Below are positions 1-5,255 of a DNA stretch of 5,255 bases, piece by piece. Within the stretch, counting starts at the first letter, position 1. Every line of letters begins with the position of its first letter. The position numbers were made by a program, and so were the translations under genes. The notes under the pieces were generated by a model. It did no database searches, was not told the origin of the DNA, and saw only the letters and a program-made list of their open reading frames with translations. The stretch lies in assembly GCA_028718465.1 (NCBI GenBank), contig JAQULX010000245.1, positions 1-5,255 on the forward strand, written 5' to 3'. The DNA comes from Dehalococcoidales bacterium. Its GTDB lineage: Bacteria; Chloroflexota; Dehalococcoidia; Dehalococcoidales; UBA3254.

Positions 1-73
1 TCCTTCCCAAATCATCACAGTGAAGCCCTCCACCCCCATACCGCATCACATAAAACTGTCCGAATGCCCTCCC

Positions 74-103
74 GTGCGATTCTCCCGACTCTTATGCTAT
101 AAT
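74..103 (+). promoter_or_regulatory. Extended -10 promoter for the aminotransferase-iorAB operon
   Basis: A perfect TATAAT hexamer lies at 98-103. It is preceded by TGC at 95-97, giving the extended -10 form TGnTATAAT used by housekeeping sigma-70/SigA polymerase. No good -35 is visible: at 17-18 bp spacing the sequence (74-80, GTGCGAT) matches TTGACA poorly, which fits an extended -10 promoter that depends less on the -35. Transcription would begin near 110 and leave a leader of about 90 nt containing the two 29-bp repeats before the start codon at 201. It is the only strong promoter-like site upstream of the operon. It is inferred from motif match alone. Confidence 0.6.
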
Positions 104-132
104 TATTCTGATTTTCAAACCGGCCTTACCTG

Positions 133-190
133 AATGCGCTCGGATAGAGCAGTAGCACCGAAATGCGCTCGGGTGGAGCAATAGAACCGA
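133..190 (+). repeat. Two imperfect tandem 29-bp repeats in the operon leader
   Basis: Unit 1 (133-161) and unit 2 (162-190) abut exactly and agree at 25 of 29 positions. Both begin AATGCGCTCGG and end ACCGA. The central GCTC and GAGC blocks (138-141 with 147-150, and 167-170 with 176-179) can pair, so each unit can form a small 4-bp hairpin with a 5-nt loop. The array sits between the predicted transcription start and the aminotransferase start codon, ending 10 nt before that ATG. It could be a protein-binding or RNA-level control element, or simply a local duplication. No function is known to me. Confidence 0.75.
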
Positions 191-200
191 AAGGGATAAT

Positions 201-1385
201 ATGGCAATTTCTGAAATAGTAAAACACAACATGGCGAACGGTTCCTATATCCGGAAAATGTTCGAAGAGGGGATCGCCCTCAAGAAAATTCACGGCAATG
301 ATAAGGTATTCGATCTAAGTATAGGCAATCCCATGATGGAGCCTCCGGAGGCCTTTAAGCTGGAGTTGCAGAAACTGGTCGAAAATCCCCGTCCGGGACT
401 GCATTCAGTCATGGAAGATGCCGGTTACCCTGAGACGCGGGAGATGATGGCGGCCCAGGCGGCGGCAGACACCGGCGTGAAATTTACCCGGGACGATGTG
501 GTGGTCGCTTACGGTGCGGCCGGAGCGGTTAATATTGTTTTTAAAACACTGCTCAATCCCGGTGACGAGGTGATCTCGTTTACTCCTAATTACTTTGAAT
601 ATATTATTTATGCGCAAAATCACGGCGGCATCGTGAAGTATGTGGGGTCTGATGAATACTTTAATCCGGATTTCAGTGCTCTGGAAGCGGCTATTACGCC
701 GAAAACCAGGGCTGTGGTCATTAACTCGCCTAATAATCCGACCGGAAAAGTATACTCCGCGGATGTCCTGAAGCATCTGGCTGAAATTATCACCAGGAAA
801 AGCTCTCAACTGAAGAAACGGATTTACATAATCGGCGACGACGTGTATTCTCACCTCTACTACGGTGAAGGAAAATGCCCCCGGATCTCCAGCTATTACC
901 CTCACAGCCTGATAACCACCTCTTATTCCAAGGACCTTTCCCTTCCAGGGGAGCGGATCGGATATGTGGCAGTGCACCCGGAATGTGAAGATGCCGGAGA
1001 GATTGTCAATGGTTTAATTTACGCTAACCGGGTCCTGGGTTTTATCAACGCTCCGGCCATCATGCAGCAGGCGGTCCGTAATCTCCAAAATGTGTCGGTA
1101 TCCGTTGATGAATACCGGCGGAAAAGGGATTTCTTTTATGATAACCTGACCCGCATGGGATACTCGGTTGTAAAACCGGAGGGTGCTTTCTATATCTTTC
1201 CGAAGACTCCTATCCCTGACGATGAAGCTTTCATCAAGGAGCTTAAGGATCTTCTGGTACTCACTACCCCGGGATTTGTTTTCGAAGCTCCCGGCTATTT
1301 CAGAATTTCTTACTGCCTGAATGATAAAACGATGGAAGGATCTCTGGAGGGACTCCGGAAAGCCATCGAAAAATATAAAAAATAA
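201..1385 (+). CDS. PLP-dependent class I/II aminotransferase (probably aromatic/aspartate type)
   Basis: This 394-residue fold-type I aminotransferase moves an amino group between an amino acid and a 2-oxo acid in the cytoplasm. All landmarks of the family are in order: SPNNPTG at 176-182 (N179 contacts PLP), D213 and Y216 in GDDVY (pyridine nitrogen and phenolic oxygen of PLP), Schiff-base K244 in SYSK, R252 eight residues later (phosphate binding), and R368 in FRIS (substrate carboxylate). The length is normal for the family. The ATG at 201 has only a modest purine-rich site (AAGGGA, 191-196) at short spacing; the next ATG, at 231, has no better site. The gene is first in an operon with iorA 41 nt downstream and no terminator between. 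From that context I infer that it supplies aryl-pyruvates to IorAB. Substrate cannot be read from sequence; aspartate, alanine or branched-chain substrates remain possible. Confidence 0.93.
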   Translation: MAISEIVKHNMANGSYIRKMFEEGIALKKIHGNDKVFDLSIGNPMMEPPEAFKLELQKLVENPRPGLHSVMEDAGYPETREMMAAQAAADTGVKFTRDDVVVAYGAAGAVNIVFKTLLNPGDEVISFTPNYFEYIIYAQNHGGIVKYVGSDEYFNPDFSALEAAITPKTRAVVINSPNNPTGKVYSADVLKHLAEIITRKSSQLKKRIYIIGDDVYSHLYYGEGKCPRISSYYPHSLITTSYSKDLSLPGERIGYVAVHPECEDAGEIVNGLIYANRVLGFINAPAIMQQAVRNLQNVSVSVDEYRRKRDFFYDNLTRMGYSVVKPEGAFYIFPKTPIPDDEAFIKELKDLLVLTTPGFVFEAPGYFRISYCLNDKTMEGSLEGLRKAIEKYKK

Positions 1386-1412
1386 CGGCTGACGCAGAGC
1401 AAATAAGAATTC

Positions 1413-1418
1413 AGGAGG
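1413..1418 (+). promoter_or_regulatory. Shine-Dalgarno site that fixes the iorA TTG start
   Basis: A perfect AGGAGG lies 8 nt upstream of the TTG at 1427. The strong site at ideal spacing supports this rare start codon. Downstream in-frame candidates, such as the ATG for residue 20 at 1484, lack a comparable site. The resulting protein begins about 15-20 residues before the first conserved IorA segment, which is usual for the family. Confidence 0.8.
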
Positions 1419-1426
1419 CGACAGGT

Positions 1427-3313
1427 TTGCAGCAGGCAGAGAAATTGGCCATTACTTCAGACGCGCCCGGTAAAAGCCTCTTCATGCTGGGCAATGAAGC
1501 TTTTGCCAGAGGGGCCCTGGAAGCAGGCGTCCAGGTTTTCGCCGCCTACCCCGGAACGCCTTCCAGTGAAATCTCCGAGACCCTCATCAATTTGTCCAAA
1601 GAAATGAACTTCTATGCCGAATGGTCGGTCAATGAGCAGGTTGCTTTCGAGGTGGCCATGGGCTCTTCCATGTGCGGCGTGAGGGCCATGACGGCCATGA
1701 AGCATGTAGGGCTGAATGTGGCCCACGATCCCCTGATGTCATCCAGCTATCAGGGCGCTATCGGCGGAATGGTGCTTATCGATGCGGACGATCCCGGCCA
1801 GTGGAGTTCCCAGAATGAGCAGGACAACCGTTTCATCGCCGAGCAGGCTTATCTCCCCATATTGGAGCCTTCTTCTCCCCAGGAAGCCAAGGACATGACA
1901 GTGGACGCCTTCCGCCTCTCCGAGCAGTTCGGCCATATCTTTATGCTGCGGTCGGTTACCCGGCTGAGCCACTCCCGGGGAGATGTTAAGCTGGGGCCTT
2001 TCAGTCAGGATAAGAGAAAAGGTGAATTTAAAAAGGACGAACGTCTCTTCTGCATGCCGCAATGGGCCAAGAAGAACCGTATCGCCATGCTGGAGCGGTT
2101 CGCCAAAATCAAAGGGCTGGTGGATACTCTGCCTTATAACCAGTTGAAACTGGCCGAAGACGCCGAACTGGGTATTATCGCCGGCGGCATATCTTACAGT
2201 TATGCTGTCGAAGCCCTGAACTGGCTTGGTATGGCCGATAAGGTCTCAATATTGAAAATCGGGACTACCTACCCCCTCCCGGAGGAAATGGTCAAACGCC
2301 TGCTGTCTTCGGTTTCCCGGGTGCTGGTTATCGAGGAATTGGAGCCGTTTGTGGAGGACCATGCCCGCATTATAGCTCAAAAATCCGGCATCAGTGTCGA
2401 TATTCACGGCAAAGATGTAGTCCCCATCCGTTTGGAGCTTTCCACACGCAAGGCAGTGGAGGCTATCATGGAGTTGTCCGGAGTTAAGGCTCCGGCTGAT
2501 TTTACCGGGATAGACCGGAGAGTGGAGGATGCCAGTTCCATTCTGCCCTCCCGGCCCCCGTCACTCTGCGCCGGATGTCCTCACCGGGCGTCTTTCCACG
2601 CTATCAACGTGGCCGCCCGGAGAGTGAAAAAAGACCTGGGAGAGCGGGTGTTTTCCGGGGATATCGGCTGTCACAGCCTGGGGATCTACCCGCCCTTATT
2701 CTGCCAGGACACCTCTACCTGTATGGGCGCCGGTTTTGGGATTGCTGACGGCATCGCTCTATCACACCGCGGTCCGGTGATCGGTCACGTCGGCGATTCC
2801 ACCTTCTTTCATTCCGGGATTCCACCCATGATCAACGCCGTGTTCAACAACACTAATGTGACCCTGGTAGTGCTGGACAACTCGGCCACCGCTATGACCG
2901 GCTTTCAGCCGCATCCCGGTTCTCCGCCGGCTAATCAGGTCGGCATTAAGCCGGAAGATGTAGCCCGGGCCTGTAATGTGAAGTCCGTCGAAGTGGCTGA
3001 TCCCTTTAATTTAAAAGAAAGCGTGGCAGCCCTGGAAAGGGCAGTCCGGTTTGAAGGTCCGGCAGTGGTAATACTGCGCGGTTTATGCAGTATCCTGGCC
3101 CAGAGAGAACGCCGCCGGCAGGGAGAAAAGACATTACCTTTTCATATTGATCAGGAAAGCTGTACGGACTGCAAACTCTGTCTTAATTCGCTGGGCTGCC
3201 CGGCGATAATTATCGAGGCAGGACGCGTGGCCATCGACGAGTCTCAATGCGACGGCTGCAGTCTCTGCGCTCAGGTTTGTCCTGCAGGCTCTATAAAACA
3301 GGAGGGAAAATAA
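1427..3313 (+). CDS. iorA: Indolepyruvate:ferredoxin oxidoreductase, alpha subunit
   Basis: IorA is the catalytic subunit of an oxygen-sensitive enzyme that oxidatively decarboxylates aryl-pyruvates (indolepyruvate, phenylpyruvate, hydroxyphenylpyruvate) with CoA to aryl-acetyl-CoA, CO2 and reduced ferredoxin. The 628 residues match the family's usual size. In order they show: an N-terminal pyruvate-oxidoreductase pyrimidine-binding domain (about 17-180, with YPGTPSSEI at 41-49 and E70 in NEQVAFE, the likely TPP-activating glutamate); a middle transketolase C-terminal-like domain (about 245-350); the family motif CAGCPHR at 381-387; a TPP pyrophosphate-binding domain (about 405-555, with GDIGCHSLG at 411-419, GDS at 456-458, DN at 484-485 and TAMTGFQPHPG at 488-498); and a C-terminal ferredoxin domain. 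The two 4Fe-4S motifs use C579/C582/C585/C591 (CX2CX2CX5CP) and C608/C611/C614/C618 (CX2CX2CX3CP). The start is TTG. The stop is three bases before iorB, so the two are translated together. Identification is firm; the preferred aryl-pyruvate is not determined. Confidence 0.96.
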   Translation: MQQAEKLAITSDAPGKSLFMLGNEAFARGALEAGVQVFAAYPGTPSSEISETLINLSKEMNFYAEWSVNEQVAFEVAMGSSMCGVRAMTAMKHVGLNVAHDPLMSSSYQGAIGGMVLIDADDPGQWSSQNEQDNRFIAEQAYLPILEPSSPQEAKDMTVDAFRLSEQFGHIFMLRSVTRLSHSRGDVKLGPFSQDKRKGEFKKDERLFCMPQWAKKNRIAMLERFAKIKGLVDTLPYNQLKLAEDAELGIIAGGISYSYAVEALNWLGMADKVSILKIGTTYPLPEEMVKRLLSSVSRVLVIEELEPFVEDHARIIAQKSGISVDIHGKDVVPIRLELSTRKAVEAIMELSGVKAPADFTGIDRRVEDASSILPSRPPSLCAGCPHRASFHAINVAARRVKKDLGERVFSGDIGCHSLGIYPPLFCQDTSTCMGAGFGIADGIALSHRGPVIGHVGDSTFFHSGIPPMINAVFNNTNVTLVVLDNSATAMTGFQPHPGSPPANQVGIKPEDVARACNVKSVEVADPFNLKESVAALERAVRFEGPAVVILRGLCSILAQRERRRQGEKTLPFHIDQESCTDCKLCLNSLGCPAIIIEAGRVAIDESQCDGCSLCAQVCPAGSIKQEGK

Positions 3314-3316
3314 ACA

Positions 3317-3928
3317 ATGGTGACCGAAGTCAAGGAGCTAAATATTATAATTGCGGGTGTCGGAGGACAGGGCGTCGTCCTCATGAGCGAAATACTGGGT
3401 AATGCGGCAGTGCAGGAAGGATATAAAGTCCGCGGCTCGGAGGTCCTGGGTATGGCCCAGCGAGGCGGTTCGGTCTTCAGCAACATCCGGATTGGAAGCG
3501 AGGTCTTCGCCCCGATGACGGCTGACGGAAAGTGCGATGTTCTGGTCGGACTGGAACCCAGCGAAGCGCTGCGTAATATCCAGTACCTGAACAAGAGCAG
3601 CGTGGTGATTATGAATAACCGGAAGGTGATACCGGCCACAGTATCCATGGGCAAGAGCACCTATCCGGAGATTGAAGTGATCCGGCAGAAGCTCGAGGAG
3701 GCGGCCGGCAGGGTGATTGTCATAGACGCTGTTGACCTGGCGGAAAAGGCCGGCAACCGGCAGTCTTCCAATGTGGTCATGCTGGGGGCTCTTTTCGGCT
3801 GCGGGAAAATGCCTGTCAGCGTGGAAACGGTCAAGAGACTGATCGGCGAACGGTTCACGGGGAAGGCCGCGGATATTAATATAAAGGCGTTTGACACGGG
3901 TTTCGCTATAGCCCGGGAATCGCCTTAG
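3317..3928 (+). CDS. iorB: Indolepyruvate:ferredoxin oxidoreductase, beta subunit
   Basis: IorB is the small subunit that completes the IorAB enzyme. It corresponds to the gamma domain of pyruvate:ferredoxin oxidoreductase (POR/KGOR gamma family). The 203 residues match typical IorB length. The N-terminus carries the glycine-rich GVGGQGVV at 14-21, followed by the family signature GMAQRGGSVFSNIRIG at 45-60; LVGLEPSEALR at 76-86 is also typical. No iron-sulfur motif is present, as expected, because the clusters lie in IorA. The ATG at 3317 follows an AGGAGG site (3300-3305, 11-nt spacing) that lies inside the end of iorA; a GTG directly after the ATG is a possible alternative first codon. Only three bases separate it from the iorA stop, so the pair is clearly co-transcribed and probably translationally coupled. 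The gene is intact and unremarkable. Confidence 0.95.
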   Translation: MVTEVKELNIIIAGVGGQGVVLMSEILGNAAVQEGYKVRGSEVLGMAQRGGSVFSNIRIGSEVFAPMTADGKCDVLVGLEPSEALRNIQYLNKSSVVIMNNRKVIPATVSMGKSTYPEIEVIRQKLEEAAGRVIVIDAVDLAEKAGNRQSSNVVMLGALFGCGKMPVSVETVKRLIGERFTGKAADINIKAFDTGFAIARESP

Positions 3929-3943
3929 CGTCAGGTGCGCTTA

Positions 3944-3988
3944 CTGTATTGCCCGTAATACAGCTTTAAAAAGCCGGTATTTAACCGG
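3944..3988 (+). terminator. Possible weak terminator: hairpins after iorB
   Basis: Fifteen bases after the iorB stop, CTGTATT (3944-3950) can pair with AATACAG (3957-3963) around a 6-nt loop, followed by only CTTT. A second small stem pairs CCGGT (3974-3978) with ACCGG (3984-3988). Neither has the long T-tract of a classic intrinsic terminator, so termination here is plausible but unproven. Position at the end of the operon is the main support. Confidence 0.3.
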
Positions 3989-4108
3989 GAGGCAGGGCAA
4001 GTTCTAAACTATGCGTGGCGGTAGCCTTAAAAACCTGTGGTATATAACAGGCAGGATGTTAAACGGAAGAAAAAAGAATGCGATATAAAGAAGCATCTCG
4101 TTCCTTCT

Positions 4109-4163
4109 CTTGTCATGCTGGAGGCCTCTTATCATCTTGTCATTCCGTGCTTCGACACGGAAT
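4109..4163. repeat. Palindromic REP/MITE-like intergenic element
   Basis: ATTCCGTG (4142-4149) and CACGGAAT (4156-4163) form a perfect 8-bp inverted repeat around a CTTCGA loop. The octamer CTTGTCAT occurs at 4109-4116 and again at 4136-4143, 27 bp apart, the second copy running into the palindrome. A GAGGCCTC palindrome (4121-4128) lies between. Short palindromes of this style, flanked by GTCAT, occur as dispersed repeats in many bacterial genomes, so this is probably one copy of such a family or part of a degenerate miniature element. Only one palindrome is present here, so its repetitive nature is inference. Confidence 0.5.
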
Positions 4164-4187
4164 CTACCCGGTCTCCTTCTCCCCTTC

Positions 4188-4208
4188 ATTAATCATTAAT
4201 CTTTAATC
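4188..4208. repeat. Three tandem TTAATC heptamers upstream of the DUF169 gene
   Basis: The heptamer (A/T)TTAATC repeats three times without gaps at 4188-4194, 4195-4201 and 4202-4208; CTAATATC follows as a decayed relative. The first two copies also give ATTAAT-C-ATTAAT, a symmetric arrangement. The array ends 26 nt before the ATG at 4235, in the expected promoter or operator zone. It may be a regulator-binding site or merely AT-rich low-complexity sequence. Confidence 0.5.
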
Positions 4209-4234
4209 CTAATATCGATTCGAGGTAATGAAAA

Positions 4235-4990
4235 ATGTTGACAGAGAATGAAAGCGCCGTATTAAATAAACTGGGCTTGATAAAACCACCTGTAGGCATT
4301 AAATATTTCACACGCCGGCCGGACATCGCCAGGCTGGATAGAAAAATGACTCTCTGTGAAATGCTGGCCTGGGCACAGGAAGGAAATGCTTTCTATGCCG
4401 GCTCTGACAATCATACTTGCGAGCCCGGTCAGTATATTCTCGGGCAGTGCGATATCCAGGAGCCCTATTTAAACGGCGAATTCGGGACCGGACTTCAGTT
4501 GTTTGAGAGCACGCGCGCAGCGTCCAGGCTGTATCGTCATATCTACAAATTTGAAAAAGGGGCCGTAAGATACATTGCCTTGTCCCCGGTCGAGAGGCTG
4601 GCGTTTGATCCGGACTTGCTGGTTATCATGGCTGATACCAGTCAGGCGGAAATAATATTACGGGCGGCAAGTTATAAAACGGGAGACATGTGGCACAGCC
4701 TGTATACGCCTGCCATAGGATGTAGCTGGATATTTGCTTATCCTTATCTCTGCGGCAAGATGAATTGTACTACCACCGGCCTGGGGTTCGGCATGAAACG
4801 CAGAAAGGTTTTTCCGGAAGGTTTCCAGATGATAACCGTTCCGTTCGATATGATGCATCCCCTGCTGCAAACCCTCCGGGAGATGCCCTGGGTCCCTGAA
4901 CCCTACCGTCCTGCAGGCCTGGAATATGTTAAGGACCTCCGGATCAGGTTGGGTTTGGAAAAACCGGCTGCTCAGGGGGAAGCACCGTAA
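4235..4990 (+). CDS. DUF169 family protein of unknown function
   Basis: This 251-residue cytoplasmic protein has no signal peptide or membrane segment and looks like the DUF169 (COG2043) family, common in anaerobic bacteria and archaea and without an assigned reaction. Family-like features are the N-terminal KPPVGIKYF (17-25), a cysteine-bearing segment after it (C41 in LCEMLAWAQEG), CEPGQYILG at 62-70, a central LSPVERLAFDPDLLVIMAD (116-134) and a cysteine-rich C-terminal half. Six cysteines (41, 62, 72, 163, 173, 178) could bind a metal or cofactor, but this is inference. The ATG at 4235 has GAGGT at 4222-4226 with 8-nt spacing; an ATG at 4228 is out of frame and too close to that site. It lies 306 bp after iorB, separated by possible terminators, so it is probably transcribed separately. 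Its 3' end overlaps the converging WYL gene by 47 bp. Assignment is by recalled family pattern rather than alignment. Confidence 0.85.
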   Translation: MLTENESAVLNKLGLIKPPVGIKYFTRRPDIARLDRKMTLCEMLAWAQEGNAFYAGSDNHTCEPGQYILGQCDIQEPYLNGEFGTGLQLFESTRAASRLYRHIYKFEKGAVRYIALSPVERLAFDPDLLVIMADTSQAEIILRAASYKTGDMWHSLYTPAIGCSWIFAYPYLCGKMNCTTTGLGFGMKRRKVFPEGFQMITVPFDMMHPLLQTLREMPWVPEPYRPAGLEYVKDLRIRLGLEKPAAQGEAP

Positions 4991-5255
4991 TATCCAGCAT
5001 GCGGTCGACCCGGAATGTCCGCTCCGCGTTCCGCTTCAGGCAGAACGCTCTTACGCCGAGGTAGGTCTTGCCCTGGAATTCCATTTCCCCGATTGCGCAG
5101 GGGTGGATAGTCCTCCGCGTCTTTTCATCGCTGGGCTTCAGGTAGACAATCCTCAGCAGCGCCCCGTCCCGGATGGCCTGCTGTATCACTGCTACCTTGT
5201 CCTCCAAGGCATAGCGCTGCTCGGATTTGCGGTATTGAAACTTCGTCAAAAAATC
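4944..5255 (-). CDS. WYL-domain protein, C-terminal part (cut by window edge)
   Basis: The minus-strand frame ends at a TGA (4946-4944) and stays open through the last base of the window, so the N-terminus lies outside; a TTG at 5249 is in frame but has no ribosome site visible. The visible roughly 104 residues form a WYL domain, an SH3-like ligand-sensing fold that often binds nucleic acids or nucleotides. Numbered from that TTG codon, they show AIRDGALLRIVYLKPS (25-40), the RRTIHP strand (45-50), then YLGVRAFCLKRNAERTFRVDRM (63-84), which is the typical YLxAxC...RTFRxDRI block with Thr in place of the usual Trp. Full-length members are commonly HTH-WYL transcription regulators; WYL domains are also fused to exonucleases and helicases, and the missing N-terminus would decide. 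The gene converges on the DUF169 gene and overlaps its 3' end. Nothing ties it to the iorAB operon. Confidence 0.8.
   Translation of the reverse strand, partial: DFLTKFQYRKSEQRYALEDKVAVIQQAIRDGALLRIVYLKPSDEKTRRTIHPCAIGEMEFQGKTYLGVRAFCLKRNAERTFRVDRMLDITVLPPEQPVFPNPT

Larger units (their letters stand above)
3929..4234. other. Non-coding spacer between iorB and the DUF169 gene
   Basis: These 306 bases hold no credible gene. The only longer open frame (minus strand, 4189-4004) runs through the palindromic repeat and encodes a basic stretch then a hydrophobic one with no recognisable domain, so it reads as chance. The spacer divides into the post-iorB hairpins (3944-3988), a featureless purine-rich middle, a palindromic repeat near 4109-4163, and an AT-rich segment with tandem TTAATC copies just before the DUF169 gene. 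That last segment probably includes the DUF169 promoter: TAATAT at 4210-4215 could be a -10, but no convincing -35 is seen. Confidence 0.6.

Noticed and set aside
1..39. A minus-strand frame starting with ATG at 39-37 and running off the left edge (13 codons, beginning MGVEGFTVMIW).
   Set aside because: It could be the start of a divergent gene, but 13 codons are too few to judge, there is no ribosome site at proper distance, and the nearest purine-rich stretch is about 28 nt away.
134..184. A 16-codon leader peptide beginning at the ATG of the first 29-bp repeat, as in transcription attenuation.
   Set aside because: It has no Shine-Dalgarno site, no Trp, Phe or Tyr codons, and no terminator/antiterminator pair follows it. 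The second repeat's ATG (163-219) has one Trp codon but likewise no ribosome site.
133..200. T-box leader or other known riboswitch upstream of the aminotransferase.
   Set aside because: The leader is only about 90 nt, and there is no T-box core sequence, specifier loop or terminator hairpin.
456..485. Apparent loss of the TPP motif in IorA because GDG reads GDS (numbers are IorA residues).
   Set aside because: GDS followed by DN and the TAMTG block is, as I recall, the normal form in the IorA family, so the cofactor site appears intact.
405..977. A 190-codon minus-strand open frame inside the aminotransferase gene, with similar long frames opposite iorA and iorB.
   Set aside because: They lie entirely opposite strongly conserved coding sequence and their translations show no domain. 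They are antisense shadows.
4029..4051. A minus-strand terminator: CCTGT/ACAGG hairpin followed by five Ts.
   Set aside because: The stem is only 5 bp with an 8-nt loop, and no minus-strand gene ends here; the WYL gene already stops about 900 bp upstream on that strand.
4004..4189. A 61-codon minus-strand open frame in the spacer, with a hydrophobic stretch in its C-terminal half.
   Set aside because: Its N-terminal half is a translation of the palindromic repeat, no domain is recognisable, and it has no supported start. It looks like a chance frame.

Overview
The window reads as part of an anaerobe's chromosome. The main evidence is an aminotransferase–iorA–iorB operon: indolepyruvate:ferredoxin oxidoreductase is an oxygen-sensitive, ferredoxin-dependent enzyme of anaerobic bacteria and archaea. 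Bacterial Shine-Dalgarno sites, an extended -10 promoter and a TTG start point to a bacterium. Base composition is moderate. A DUF169 gene and a palindromic intergenic repeat would fit an uncultured Chloroflexota (Dehalococcoidia-like) or Clostridia-like lineage, but I cannot fix the taxon from this sequence.

Layout. Bases 1-200 hold no supported gene. They contain a good extended -10 promoter (TATAAT at 98-103) and an imperfect tandem repeat of two 29-bp units (133-190) that would lie in the mRNA leader. A plus-strand operon follows: a PLP-dependent class I/II aminotransferase (201-1385), iorA (1427-3313, TTG start behind a perfect AGGAGG) and iorB (3317-3928, three bases after iorA). Bases 3929-4234 are non-coding. 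They hold small hairpins just after iorB that may end transcription, a palindromic REP/MITE-like element around 4109-4163, and three tandem TTAATC heptamers at 4188-4208. Next comes a DUF169-family gene of unknown function (4235-4990, plus). It converges on, and overlaps by 47 bp, the 3' end of a WYL-domain gene on the minus strand that runs off the right edge (4944-5255).

How the genes work together. The aminotransferase would convert an amino acid, most likely aromatic, to its 2-oxo acid. IorAB would then decarboxylate the aryl-pyruvate to aryl-acetyl-CoA and reduce ferredoxin. The reverse, reductive direction (aryl-acetate assimilation into aromatic amino acids) is also possible. No acyl-CoA synthetase or CoA ligase is visible here. 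The DUF169 gene may have its own promoter, and its link to the operon rests only on proximity. The WYL fragment is probably a regulatory or nucleic-acid-related protein unrelated to the operon. I found no CRISPR array, tRNA or rRNA gene, transposase or clear defence system. The strongest candidates for something undescribed are the tandem-repeat leader and the DUF169 protein.
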